DNA from: Campanula takesimana
Lineage: Eukaryota; Streptophyta; Magnoliopsida; Asterales; Campanulaceae
DNA length: 64,000 bases
Reading direction: 5' to 3'
NCBI GenBank assembly: GCA_026119855.1
Contig: JAOWBW010000363.1
Location: forward strand, 248,001 to 312,000
In this document: positions 10,252-22,052 of the stretch, piece by piece
Layout of the letters: each line of letters begins with the position of its first letter
Numbering within the stretch: the stretch's first letter is position 1
Made by a program: the position numbers and the translations under genes
The notes under the pieces: generated by a model
Databases searched by the model: none
Told to the model about the DNA's origin: nothing
The model's input: the letters and a program-made list of their open reading frames with translations, nothing else

Positions 10252-10365
10252 TTTTACTATTAACAGCATTAGTTCATTATAATAGTTATTATATAAGTTA
10301 ATAATTATTATTTTTTAAAGAAATTAACTATTACTATTAATAATATTAGTAAATCGTAATAGTTA
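9797..10365. repeat. palindromic minisatellite, about 51-bp units, around a (TA)39 microsatellite
   Basis: About eight degenerate units are built from TTAACTATTACTATTAATAG and TATTAGTTAAC-type blocks, each nearly self-complementary. One unit is interrupted by a CCTTCC plus A-run at about 9917-9930. The alternating (TA) run at 10171-10248 sits inside the array. It may belong to the Helitron ending at 10986, but this is not shown. Confidence 0.75.
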
Positions 10366-10960
10366 CTCTCTTCATTCCAAATTGAATGTCTTGTTTATAC
10401 TAAATTGAATGATTTTTTTTGAAATTTTACTTTCAAATAATTTTGTACCTAAGATTGTTTTTCATATATCATTATATGCATTCACTTAAGTGCAACGGTT
10501 ACTAAAATATGAAGAGTCTCAATAAAATTTAATATATTAAAAATAATTATGATAAAGTGACTTTAACTTCTCCGGTATAAGAAATGAAAAGTCATAATTT
10601 GAAATGTAAAGTCAAAAAAATAAAAAAAATGATTTGTTACTTAAAACAAATGAAAAGTCTTCAAACAATTAATTTTGTTTAACTAATAAATTAAAAAGTT
10701 TATGTTGATGCAACTCTAATCCTGCAAACAAAGGAAAGGTCACAAAAAACATTAATCTTGATTTTAAATTCAAAGTTAAAAAATGATTTACTCTTTAATT
10801 TATTCCCCCGAAATAAAAAGAAAATTACAATGCAATTGATTATTTACATGTCTTCTTTTTTAGTTGTATTTTTGAGATACTTAAAAATTATTTTTCTTTA
10901 ATCATAATAAAATATATTTCATTTGACTAACTAAATAAACGACAAATTGCAAACAAATTT
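10366..10960 (+). other. AT-rich body, probably Helitron interior
   Basis: No ORF. Short direct repeats such as CAAATTGAATG-type phrases near 10376-10410 and AAATGAAAAGTC-type phrases near 10585 and 10650. Its position next to a Helitron-like 3' end suggests it is the interior of a non-autonomous Helitron, but I could not find the TC-starting 5' end. Confidence 0.35.
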
Positions 10961-10986
10961 CCGTGCGTAGCACGGGTTTTTCCTAG
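10961..10986 (+). mobile_element. Helitron-like 3' terminus
   Basis: A 6-bp stem with a 3-nt loop (CCGTGC GTA GCACGG, 10961-10975) is followed by CTAG at 10983-10986 and then T at 10987. A hairpin just before CTRR inserted ahead of T is the rolling-circle transposon 3' signature. The same hairpin core occurs in the opposite orientation at 41532-41548. Confidence 0.7.
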
Positions 10987-11278
10987 TATAACAAATACAT
11001 TCAACTTAAAGGCCTCTCCAAATCAACAACAACAATTACAATAAAAGTTAGCCACTAGACATCAATCCACAAAATGAATGACAAACTTGCCATATAGACT
11101 ATAGTCCTCAAATAATTTAAAAAATAAAATAAAATACTCCAATGGTTCTTGTGTTTACTAAAAGTAAGATACAAAATGATTTGATAATCATTAATTGAAT
11201 ACTTAATCAATGATTGTTTGAATACTTAATCAATGATTGCCAACACAACATCCAATCAGTAAATGCCAAATCATTATA
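10987..11278. other. no gene seen
   Basis: AT-rich spacer with a short local duplication (AATACTTAATCAATGATTG twice near 11195-11240). Confidence 0.4.
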
Positions 11279-11507
11279 CTCCCTCCGTCTCAATTTAAAG
11301 TTTTTAGCTTGACTTTGCACGGAGATTAAAAAAAAGTAAATATTGTGAGTGTGAAAAGTATGGGAGAGAGAAAGTGGGTAGGGAGTTTTTGTTGTGAGAA
11401 TGACAAGTGAGTCCTACTTTCCATTTTAGGTAATAAAGCAAAGTAAGAACCTTAAATTGGGACAGACTAAAAAAGAAAGTAAGAACCTTAAAGAGGGACA
11501 GAGGGAG
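11279..11507. mobile_element. Stowaway-like MITE (229 bp)
   Basis: CTCCCTCCGTCTCAA / complementary right end AGAGGGACAGAGGGAG with TA on both sides (11277-11278, 11508-11509). Same family as 2595-2826, inverted. Confidence 0.85.
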
Positions 11508-12302
11508 TATAACCTATTTTTTGTAAACATTTTTTTTAATCCTAGCATTACTCTTTAATGTTAGTAGTCAATTCAATTTGTTGGTTTCTTTACCTCTCTC
11601 AAAGGAGAATTATGTGGATATGTGTATGCAACTGTCTAGACATCTTGCCATACATCTGAGACTGATATATAGTATATCCAACTTTTTATCATCTTTCTTA
11701 TTGAAATAAAACGGTCGTAAATGGACATGAGAATAACAACAATGCCTTCTCATAGGATTTTTCAAACTGCTTTGAAAATTAAATTATTCCTCAGATTTAG
11801 AATTCTCCCCAATTTCTTTAATAAACTTTGAAACTCTATAGCCAACATGTGATTGTCCAACAATTCGAAGAGATAGGGCTAAATCAAGTTTCATCTTGCC
11901 AGATTTTAATTTAGACAACGTACTTTCACCATTTCAAAACCAGTTTTAAATTTTTCTAACTCAACTTCTCTTTTTGTGACCAAAACCTCCAGTTGGCAAT
12001 GGATTCTTTCTGACCATCATTTTATTTCAAAAGTATTTCATTTTCATTTTCAAAATCATATAGCTAGTTTTAACTTAAACTTTTGTTTACTTTGGCCATT
12101 ACCTCAAGTCTATCCACTCTTTTAAGCCAATCAGCATGCAGCTCTTGTAAGTCTTAAATAGGTGATGTTTTCACCTTAGTTAAGGAGAGGAGCAACCAGA
12201 TGTATACACATCTTCAGATACATATGATTCCGCATATGCGTCAGATTCAGAGTAAACTTCTCATGTACTTATAACGTAAGTATTAGCAGAAGAGAAAATT
12301 TC
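11508..12302 (-). pseudogene. remnant of an old copia element, probably gag C-terminal region
   Basis: The minus strand from about 12190 to 11780 gives short coding-like stretches (for example QELHADWLKRVDRLE) separated by stops, reminiscent of the coiled-coil part after the gag UBN2 domain in Sirevirus-like elements. Position and strand fit the gag remnant at 17169-17975 if the foldback element with its LTR insertion is removed. The assignment is tentative. Confidence 0.35.
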
Positions 12303-12394
12303 GGGGGAAACTAGTTTCTCCATAAGTTATAAAAGTTTTTTTTTTATAGGGATTAATGTTTAGGGTTTAAAGTTTAGGGTTTAGGATTTATGGT

Positions 12395-13791
12395 TGTTAC
12401 GTTAAATCCGCAAGTGCACGGGTTATTATAGTATAGATAGTGCAAGAGCGGGTCGATCCCACGAGGACAACTTACTTTTTAAAAAATGTTTTGCTTTGAA
12501 AAAGAAATAAAGAAAAGAAAATGATTGGGGGAATAGAATTTGTTTGTCACTAACTAGAAATGATTGCAAAATACTCTTAACTTAGATTAAAAACTCTTTA
12601 TATTTAATAAATTCCTGGGATTGGGACTTAAACTATCATACGTTCATCATTTTATTATGCTCTCTTTTAGATTAAAGGTTTCATTTTAAACAAGGGTGGT
12701 ACGCTATGTTGTGTCAACTTCTTAATTAAGGCTTAAAACACATGTATTTTAATACTAATTATGCCCTATCTCTCGATGGCCCATAATTAGTAAAAATCCA
12801 TTAAGTTCTTATAAAAATTCCACGTACTTCCACTCAAGGAGCACCCCTAGGCCATTAATCTACTCTCGTGATTAATGAAACCTAGTCAGTTCATATGGTT
12901 CCGTTAATCGAGATTCACCGCTAGGTCCTTCTCTCGATTAACTGAGGTTCATACAAAACATGGAGCTCATCATGGTTGAAGGCGTTTTGATACAATATGA
13001 AAGGATTGTTTAAGATGAAGAGAAGAAGAAAGAAAGCATAAATAAAAGTGATGAACAAATGATGTAAAGTATCCAATCCCAAGGAAAGAGAGGATTACTC
13101 ACTAGTCATTTTATGTAAAATAAGAACAAGCATTAAAATAAAGATAAATGAAGAAATACTTATTCAGATTTGATATGGAAATACAAGGAAAGTTGAAGAA
13201 AACCTCGAGAACTTTTATTACTTTACCCTTTGAATGTATTGAAACACTTTTGTGAATATAATGAGACTAAAATTTGCTAGAGTAATATTACAATGATTTC
13301 TGGATACTAAAACTACTGATATCTATCTCTATATATAGGCCTTGGACCAAGGGAAGTGATTATTCCCGGATGCCTCCTTGAAAAGGTGCCTTTTGGAGAA
13401 GTCTGGAAAATTGCTGAACAGGGGGTGCTCGGCCAAGTCAAGGAAGGTGCTCGGCCGAGCAAGCCTTCGAAAATGACTTCTGCCTTTCTGATGCCTATGC
13501 TCGGCCGAGTCAAGGGTGGTGCTCGGCCGAGCAACTGCTGGAACACTTTTATTCTTCAATTTTCTTTGTCCAGCTAATTTGCTCCTTATTTATTTGTTTC
13601 ACCTTCCTCCAAGAGATGTCCAAAGCTCATAATAATGCTCCAAAACCTGTATTATATATAAACATACTACCAAGTACATTATATCCGCATAATGAGATAA
13701 AATCAAATAGTTTAAGCTAATAATTACTTAAAATAAGGTAAATAAACTTATATTTTTGGACCTTAAATGACTATAAAATAGTCATTTATCA
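12395..13791 (-). repeat. 3' LTR of the LARD-like element
   Basis: A TATA box lies at 13329-13338 (minus-strand CTATATATAG). Four TGCTCGGCC-type palindromic motifs lie at about 13427, 13451, 13499 and 13519, on the U3 side of the TATA box. Confidence 0.9.
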
Positions 13792-14764
13792 ACTCCCCCA
13801 CACTTGGATCTTGCTTGTCCTCGAGCAAGTTTAAACATTTGAAAATAGAGGAATGAAAACGACAATAGTAAGAAAAACAAAGAAGGTCATCAATGCTCCC
13901 TCAGAATATTGTTATATAATGTATTGCCTTCATAAAGTTTCTTCCTTTTAAGTTTTTCATCCCAAGAAATTTGTGAAGAAGAATGTAGGATGATATTGAA
14001 GAGTAAATAGAAAAGTTTGAATGTTAATATAACATGAATAAATTCCATTGAATAAGAGCATATAGAGAAAAAAACAAATGAATTTGCGGGACATAAGTAT
14101 GAATTAAGAATTATATTCGCTTTTTTAGAGTGCTTTGTGAATAAATTTTTCATGCTTGAATATACATTTCTTAAACTATGATCTTTATTCTTTAACAAAG
14201 ATGTCCATATGTCGTTATGCATTTTGAATCACAAAAATTGATGAAAGGCGGAGGATGATAGTGGAATAAGGTTCGAGATTTGATTAATTAGACGTGGCAA
14301 TTGAGTTTCTTGCTTCTAAATTGTCACACTCTATAATGATATATTCATTTAGATATTTGAGTGGACAATCAAAAGAAGAATATATTGATTAATTAGCCTT
14401 TTAAAAGTGGGAATGGAAAGATGGATTAAAGTGAAAACTTTTGTGGTTCATAAGCATAACAAAGATGAAAAACCTTTGAAAAAGAGTAGAAATGAAAGTT
14501 TTTGAGATGCATATACAAGAATGTTTTAAAAGTTTCACAAGTATGTTGTATCCAAACTTAATGCCCACAAACTCATTAATAATGTAATGCTTCTATTCAA
14601 TAGGATTTAAAAGTCTATATTAATTTTGAAAGTTTTCCATTTATAATTCAATACAATCCTAAGTTATTTTTATCAAATTTTTCAAGAAGTAAAAGTTAGA
14701 AGGAAAAAGTTTTACTTAGGCAAATGATAATAAAGATAACATTCTCATCAATGGGAGCATTGGT

Positions 14765-14799
<35 letters not shown>

Positions 14800-15008
14800 A
14801 ATGTTCGGGAACATTGCCCTTACATTTTTGAAAAGAAAAACTACTAGAAACTAATAAACATATTAAAACTAAAAGTGAAAGAAAAAGAAATTTAAAAAGA
14901 TAGATACTACCCCCCCACACTTAAATAAAACATTGTCCCTAATGTTTCAAAAGTAGAATTGAAAATTGGGACAAGAATAATTAGAGGAGAGGGAGAATGA
15001 GGTACCGA
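13792..15008 (-). other. non-coding interior of the LARD-like element
   Basis: No pol domains in any frame. It contains a purine tract next to the left LTR, a 32-bp T-run (14767-14798) and a C-rich block near 14910. Short ORFs here are AT-rich by-products. Confidence 0.6.
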
Positions 15009-15690
15009 CTAGAATGGAGGCGGTGGTGGCGGTGGTTGCTGATTTGGAAGCCTGAAATTCATCCAATTCCCAATTCCATAGTTGTAAATGTAATCAACTC
15101 TTCCCTGAATGTGGTTGACCCGATCCTCCATGTTGGTGCGAAATTGGTCAAAATTGGCGGAATATTGGTCGAGTCGGTTAAGGATTTGGGTATTTTGTTG
15201 GTACATTTGGTTTTGCTGGATGAACATTTGGTTGAATTGGTCATAAAAACCGGGAGGCATTTGGTTTTGGAAATGGTGTTGTTGCGGTTCTTCTTGTTGC
15301 TCTCCCATTGGCTCATTTTGTTGTATATTGGGTCCTTGATTACTTGGAAAAATCCAAGTTTGAGGTTGGTTTAAGGTGATGATGGGCAATTGGTTGTTGG
15401 GTAAGAGGGTGTATGGTCTTCTATTTGCTCCTCCTCCAACATACATTGTATAGCCTCCTTCCTCATTTTCAGAAATCATATTCATCACTTTAAGGGCAGC
15501 TATGTCCAATGCCCTTGAACCTCGAACTGGTTCCCAAGCGTTCGGTCCTTCCTCAGGTATCTCAATGTGCACATATTCAGCAAATAATGTTATCATTCCC
15601 CCAATATGAATATCTCCAGGGAAATTAGGGGAAACATGGTCCAAAAGACGGTCTACTAACCATTTCCCTAGATTAATTCCCCGGCAACGG
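15009..15690 (-). pseudogene. fragment of a plant retrotransposon protein directly after the primer site
   Basis: The open frame runs out of the LTR and primer site and ends at 15009 with a poly-proline tail. Residues just after the primer site (GKWLVDRLLDHVSPNFPGD, then IGGMITLFAEY) resemble the C-terminal end of the putative plant transposon protein domain found in gypsy elements. A Gln/Asn-rich region with a weak coiled coil follows. No start codon is placed well for it, so I read it as a captured or deleted ORF remnant. It is possibly still translated, with no function I can name. Confidence 0.5.
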
Positions 15691-15695
15691 CGCCA
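15679..15695 (-). other. primer-binding site, tRNA-Asp type
   Basis: Minus-strand TGGCGCCGTTGCCGGGG, six bases from the right LTR. It primes reverse transcription from a host tRNA. Confidence 0.8.
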
Positions 15696-15701
15696 AAAAC
15701 T

Positions 15702-17097
15702 TGTTACGTTAAATCCGCAAGTGCACGGGTTATTATAGTATAGATAGTGCAAGAGCGGGTCGATCCCACGAGGACAACTTACTTTTTAAAAAATGTTTTG
15801 CTTTGAAAAAGAAATAAAGAAAAGAAAATGATTGGGGGAATAGAATTTGTTTGTCACTAACTAGAAATGATTGCAAAATACTCTTAACTTAGATTAAAAA
15901 CTCTTTATATTTAATAAATTCCTGGGATTGGGACTTAAACTATCATACGTTCATCATTTTATTATGCTCTCTTTTAGATTAAAGGTTTCATTTTAAACAA
16001 GGGTGGTACGCTATGTTGTGTCAACTTCTTAATTAAGGCTTAAAACACATGTATTTTAATACTAATTATGCCCTATCTCTCGATGGCCCATAATTAGTAA
16101 AAATCCATTAAGTTCTTATAAAAATTCCACGTACTTCCACTCAAGGAGCACCCCTAGGCCATTAATATACTCTCGTGATTAATGAAACCTAGTCAGTTCA
16201 TATGGTTCCGTTAATCGAGATTCACCGCTAGGTCCTTCTCTCGATTAACTGAGGTTCATACAAAACATGGAGCTCATCATGGTTGTAGGCGTTTTGATAC
16301 AATATGAAAGGATTGTTTAAGATGAAGAGAAGAAGAAAGAAAGCATAAATAAAAGTGATGAACAAATGATGTAAGTATCCAATCCCAAGGAAAGAGAGGA
16401 TTACTCACTAGTCATTTTATGTAAAATAAGAACAAGCATTAAAATAAAGATAAAGGAAGAAATACTTATTCAGATTTGATATGGAAATACAAGGAAAGTT
16501 GAAGAAAACCTCGAGAACTTTTATTACTTTACCCTTTGAATGTATTGAAACACTTTTGTGAATATAATGAGACTAAAATTTGCTAGAGTAATATTACAAT
16601 GATTTATGGATACTAAAACTACTGATATCTATCTCTATATATAGGCCTTGGACCAAGGGAAGTGATTATTCCCGGATGCCTCCTTGAAAAGGTGCCTTTT
16701 GGAGAAGTCTGGAAAATTGCTGAACAGGGGGTGCTCGGACGAGTCAAGGAAGGTGCTCGGCCGAGCAAGCCTTCGAAAATGACTTCTGCCTTTCTGATGC
16801 CTATGCTCGGCCGAGTCAAGGGTGGTGCTCGGCCGAGCAACTGCTGGAACACTTTTATTCTTCAATTTTCTTTGTCTAGCTAATTTGCTCCTTATTTATT
16901 TGTTTCACCTTCCTCCAAGAGATGTCCAAAGCTCATAATAATGCTCCAAAACCTGTATTATATATAAACATACTACCAAGTGCATTATATCCGCATAATG
17001 AGATAAAATCAAATAGTTTAAGCTAATAATTACTTAAAATAAGGTAAATAAACTTATATTTTTGGACCTTAAATGACTATAAAATAGTCATTTATCA
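15702..17097 (-). repeat. 5' LTR of the LARD-like element
   Basis: Same structure as 12395-13791; TATA at 16635-16644. One of the palindromic motifs is changed here (GCTCGGACGAG). Confidence 0.9.
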
Positions 17098-17168
17098 ATG
17101 GTTAGGGTTTAAGGTTTAAGGGTTAAAAAGTGGACTTTTTATAACATATGGAGGAACTAGTTTCCCCC

Positions 17169-17872
17169 AAAACCAACTCCTCATTCTTTTTTTTCTTGAG
17201 TGTTTTACCACACACATTAGCATAGTGACCATACCCACGACATGCTCTACATTATAAAAACTCAGACGACTTTCTTTCTTTTTTTTTTTTTTAAAGAAAA
17301 ATTGTTTTTAAAGCCACTATGTAAAAACACTTTTTGATTTTCTGATGATTTTCTGAAACTTTGATTGGGCTTTCCAGAAAACATACTATTCATTTTTTAT
17401 TCAAAATATAACTTAATTTCTTGGTGACTAAAGCCATATCATTTTTCTCAAGACTAGATTTATCAATTTCAGAGGATAGATAAGAAATTTCCTTTAGAAT
17501 GGTTGCAGAGTAATTATTTTCTTTGTTTTTCTTTTGAACCCCATGAAGCAATTTTAAAACAGTGAGAATGCCTACAATAGTATCTAGACTGATTGTATTA
17601 GCATCACAGGTTTCTTCAATCACAACAATCTTGATATTAAATCTTTCAAGAAGAGACCTTAAAATTAAAAATTTCGCTGACTAGTCTGGCACTTGAAATA
17701 GACTCTCCTAGACCAATGCATTCATTTGAAATTTCCAAGATTTTTGCATAATGCCCTGTTATATCCCAAGTTTAGTTGTTTTGATAAGTATACCCTCACA
17801 TTAAATTTGAAGAGTAACCATAGCTTTAGCAATATTTTGATTAGTAATCAACCTGAACATGTTGATATAAAC

Positions 17873-17910
<38 letters not shown>

Positions 17911-17975
17911 TCAAGAATATTTTCACTTGTTGACCCTTCAATAGTGATTTTCTTTTATATGGCATAAGTAGTGCT
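17169..17975 (-). pseudogene. gag (UBN2 region) of the oldest copia element, interrupted at 17976
   Basis: The minus strand shows gag UBN2-type phrases: YAKILEISNE near 17750, VIEETCDANTISLDTIVGIL near 17590, then a Lys-rich region. Stops, frameshifts and a 33-bp T-run (17875-17907) break it. The N-terminal part of the same gag, with the R-P-x-x-L-D motif, lies at 38081-38130, on the other side of the 20-kb copia insertion. The two parts become continuous if that insertion and one GTGCT are removed. Confidence 0.65.
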
Positions 17976-18435
17976 TGTTGGAACAATCTTAACCCTGAAT
18001 GCCGTACTCTATTCTGGAAAGAGATTGAGGAAAAGATGAAGGCGGAAGCGTATACCTGATGAATCCATGAAGATGTTGTAGGGAGAAATAAGAAGAAGAA
18101 GAAGAATTAGGGGACGGAGTTCTTCTAAATGATGAGTGCCTTTTCTCTCTAATGTCTCTAGCAATATGAAGATTATCTTGGAGAGAAAAATGAATGGAGT
18201 GATTTCTAGGGTTGATGGAGAACCCTTTAAATATGAAACCAATAGGCACCTCATTTAGGGACTACACCCTTTCAACCTTAGTGATGTGAAATTAGCACTT
18301 TGCCCATCAAAATACGTAATATTACATCCAGGAATTCTACACATTATATTATTAACTACACTTTATATTAACATTATAGGTATGATTTCATTATGGAATT
18401 ACTAGATGACTTGTGTTGCAAGCCATGTTCTAACA
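17976..18435 (-). repeat. 3' LTR of the decayed copia element
   Basis: Starts TGTTGGAACAATC and ends GTTCTAACA on the plus strand. A purine tract (minus AAGTGGGAGAT) follows at 18436-18446. Confidence 0.9.
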
Positions 18436-18450
18436 ATCTCCCACTTGGGT

Positions 18451-19157
18451 TGCAAAACAAATTCTTTCCTTTAAAACCATGAATATAACACAAATGACAA
18501 CCCTTATGTGCGCACTTTATTGTCATTTATAACAATCTCGTCCATTAGTCATCCAAGTATAAGGACTAAAGGGGCAGTCGTTGTAATTGATTCGCAACTA
18601 AACCCACAGTAATCACGTATACAAATCTAACTAAATGACATAGATCAAAAGTGTAGATGTGTAGCATGGAATAATGAATATATACATATTCTTCCAACTA
18701 GTCCAACTTAACCAAATGAGATCAAAACTTTAAATAATAGAACAATTAATGAAAGAACAACACAAACTCCCACTATACCAAATGTTATCAAGATTGTTAC
18801 ACCCATGTGAAACACTGAAGATAATAACGCTTTCATAAATGGATCCTCTATAAAATGGAGTTTTTTTTTCTATAAGTTGTATTTCTTTGTTCATTTTCCT
18901 TTACAACAAGAAACTTAATGTCTAAATGCTTAGACTTTGATTAACTCTTGTTTTTATAAGACTGTCGTCCGATTGTCACCATAAAATTAAGCGGTCTTTC
19001 GACACTTGTTGACAATTCGCAGTCCCTCAATAAACTTATGCAGCCATATAATTTAACTAATGTCGGAATACCTAATGATCTCAAGATGATCGGACTTCAA
19101 ATATAGGCAAGTAGTTCTTTTAGTGTTTTGCAAATACTTTTATCATTATTTTGGCTG
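18451..19157 (-). other. 3' region of the decayed copia element
   Basis: No clear coding phrase. It lies where RNase H and the 3' untranslated region are expected. Probably eroded or deleted RNase H. Confidence 0.4.
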
Positions 19158-19919
19158 CTACCTAATGTTCTTTCCCGGATTGCTTTGGTATTGACCAAGA
19201 ATCCCAACAATAAATATAAGACTTACGCATACATTAAGCTTCTTTACTGCTGATGTATAAGGGATATTTTCAATATACTTGGATTCAAAATTACTTTCAG
19301 GACACTGTTTGAGACTTTTAAACTTGTCTCCTTTAAAATTAGGGGTGTCAAGTGGTTTACAGTTTTGCATGCTAAACCTTTTGTAATACCTTTTCCATAT
19401 AGGTCTTTTGTGGTAATCCTAAAACACCTCATGGGCGATCATGGTGAATTTAGATTCTTAATACAAAGATGCCTTACCAAGATCTTTCATTTCAAACAAG
19501 AAATTTCTTAGTTTCCTTAAGAAGGTTCATATCATTACTAGCAAGCAAAATATCATTCACATATAAGACCAAAATTATAAATTTACTCCCACTGAACTTA
19601 TGGTATACACAATCTTAACCAAGATTTGTTTCAAAACTAAATGAAAGAATAACTTGATTAAGTACCATTGACGAGAAGCTTGCTTGTGCCCACAAATGGA
19701 TTTCTTAAGTTTACAAACTAATTGATTAGTTTGCTCCAAATCAGCCATAGATTCCTCAATGTCTCCATTAAGGAAAGTTGACTTTACATCCATTTGATGA
19801 AACTCAAGATCATGATATGCCATATATGCCATAATGATCCTAAAAGAGTTTTTAGAAGATACCGGAAAAGGTTTTTTCTTTATAATCAATGTCTTCCTTT
19901 TGAGTAAAATCTTTAGCAA
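19158..19919 (-). pseudogene. copia reverse transcriptase remnant
   Basis: 19575-19919 contains the RT phrases HQMDVKSTFLNGDIEE and KLKKSICGHKQASRQWY (family: the LYGLKQA region). 19158-19432 contains the later CKPLDTPNFKGDKF and NIPYTSAVKKLN phrases. The YVDD box and flanking residues are lost or shifted between them. Confidence 0.75.
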
Positions 19920-20477
19920 CTTAGACGGGCTTAATATCTTTCCATATTACCTTGTGAATCCTTTTGGTCTTAAAGACTAATTTAGTCCCAATAGGTTTCA
20001 CATCTTTAGGTAATAGGACAAGATGTCAAACGTTGTTATCTTTATAGATTTTAACTCTTCATTTATGACATTAATTCACTTTATGAGAATTAGGACTATT
20101 AATGGTTTGATGAAAGGTGAGGAGCTCATCTCCCACTAAATCTAAGCGTCCTTCATTCTAGGCAAGATACACTTTATAATTATCTGGAATAACACTTCTT
20201 CTTACTCTATTGGATCTCCTTAAGGGCACCGGTTCTTCCTTATTTTGAGATTGTTGAATTTCCTTTTATGTCCAACATTTCCATGTTGTTCAATATTTAT
20301 GGGGAATCATTATTTTGAATTATATGTTCCTCTTGAATTTCAGGTACAAGTACTTGATTTCCAATTTTAACTAAGGGAAGAGATATAAAAAGGATGCCTC
20401 TTCCTTTTCAAATTCAAAATATTACTCCTAATCTCCCACTAAATTCAACATCCTCAAAGAACCTAGCATTTCTCATT

Positions 20478-21330
20478 TTAAAATGTTCTAGTTTTTCGGG
20501 TTGTAAAATTTATAGCCACATAGATCTCTCGGCATACCCTACAAATAACTACTAACAGTCTTATGTCCAACTTGCCCTTATTAGGCTTATAAGGCCTAGC
20601 TGCTGCTGTACAACCCCATATATGAAGATGATTTAAGGACGTGTTCTTATTCGTCCCAAAAATCATAAAGGGTTTTTGATAGTATCTTTAGAGGGAGCTT
20701 TATTGAGAATATAGGCTGCGGTATTTAATGTATCACCCAAATGAGTGAGGTAAAAGAAGTACAAGGAACATACTTATTACCATATCCTTAAGGATTCTAT
20801 TATGTCTCTATTACACTTATTTATGCTAGGCGTACCCGGCTTAATGTAGAGAGAGACAATCCCACACTCCTCAAAATAGTGAGCAAAAGGACCCGGACAT
20901 TGTTCCTTTGAACCGTCATTCCAACCATAGTATACACCACCATGATTGGACTTAACGTTCTTAATAGTCTTTCAAAGTTGATTTCCAACTTTGACCTTAT
21001 AAGACTTGAAAATGTCCAAAACTTGAGACTTTTTCATGAAGTAAATAAATGTATTCATATTAAGAGTGGTCGTCTATGAACGTAATAACGTATTGTTGAC
21101 CTTTCCATGAAGGAGTAATGAATGGTCCAAAAATATCTGAATGTATTAGTTCTAAGACGCTTGATGCTCTCGAGGATACTTTTCTTTTAATGTTTGTAAA
21201 TTTCCTTTAAGGCATTAATGCAAAAGTCTCTTCCGGAATATCAAGTATGGTCAAGATTCCTTTAGACACAAGCTTATCAATTCTCCTCTCGGAGATATGA
21301 CCAAAACGCCTATGTCATAATGAATAAAAT
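20478..21330 (-). pseudogene. copia integrase remnant
   Basis: In shifting frames the minus strand reads as the integrase core near 21120-21060 (SDIFGPF, then FIDDHS, holding the first catalytic Asp) and as the C-terminal part at 20478-20666 (LNHLHIWGC, then ARPYKPN). Many stops; not functional. Confidence 0.65.
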
Positions 21331-21737
21331 TTCACTTGATAACTTTCGCTTTTACTTTTGGTTTCATTATTATGGGACTCAATTATTGTTTGAATAATGT
21401 CAAGTAAATAAAGATTACTTGACAAAGCACTAGTACCAATAACCTTGGAATTTAAAATAAAAATCACATATATTATTATCAAAAGAACAAGAGTAACCTT
21501 CCTTGTCTAATATTGTGATAGATATCATAATTCCGTTCAAATGATGGTACAATGAATGTATTATTAATACAAATAATACTTAGTACTTTAACAATAACCT
21601 AAAGGATCCTTATGCCTATAACTTCAACCGGATTCCTAGTTTCCATATAGATGAATTTCTTCATCTTTACTAGGTCTACGGTAATTTAGGCAATCCTACT
21701 TAAACATCCTTATGTGATTGGTCGCACCAAAATCCAA

Positions 21738-22052
21738 TCACCATGTATATGTAGGAATTAAAACCAAATTAGCCTCAATACAATAGAAACTAGACCAAAT
21801 GATATACCTTTCACGCCAAGCGTGATACTTAGGGTAATCGAACTTCATGTTAGTGAGGTCCTTGCAAAAGAAGCATTTCTTTATGATCATTAGATGATCC
21901 CTTAGACTTCTCATTACTTGCAAACATAGTTTATTTCCCTCTTCTCTTGTCCCATGAGAAAAGGTAGATGCTAAATGAGCACATTTAGTTCTAAATCGCT
22001 TTAACCTATCTTCCTCTTGTGTCATAAGTGAAAGTAATTCATTAATATTCAC
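21738..22052 (-). pseudogene. copia gag C-terminal remnant with broken zinc knuckle
   Basis: The phrase CFFCKDLTNMKFDYPKYHAW is recognisable as the gag zinc knuckle region, but the His and last Cys of CX2CX4HX4C are changed. A helical, charged segment precedes it. Confidence 0.55.

Larger units (their letters stand above)
12395..17097 (-). mobile_element. non-autonomous Ty3/gypsy LTR element (LARD-like), 4703 bp
   Basis: Two LTRs of 1397 bp (12395-13791) and 1396 bp (15702-17097) start TG and end CA, and the element is flanked by ATGGT at 12390-12394 and 17098-17102. By eye the LTRs differ at about nine substitutions and one indel, about 99.3% identity, so it is a recent insertion. The primer site TGGCGCCGTTGCCGGGG (minus strand, 15695-15679) matches the tRNA-Asp type of Athila-like elements. 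A purine tract (GTGTGGGGGAG, minus) abuts the left LTR. The 1.9-kb interior has no protease, RT or integrase, so it must have moved using proteins from another element. Confidence 0.92.
12303..17168. mobile_element. small foldback element (about 158 bp) split by the non-autonomous gypsy element
   Basis: About 34-bp inverted ends (GGGGGAAACTAGTTTCTCC at 12303; complement ending at 17168) with degenerate TTTAGGG/TTTAAGG repeats between them. The LTR element 12395-17097 sits inside with its ATGGT duplication. Joined again, the foldback element would be about 158 bp. Its own target duplication is not clear. Confidence 0.65.

Noticed and set aside
12340..12394. Interstitial telomere repeat
   Set aside because: TTTAGGG-like strings are few and degenerate and lie within the foldback element.
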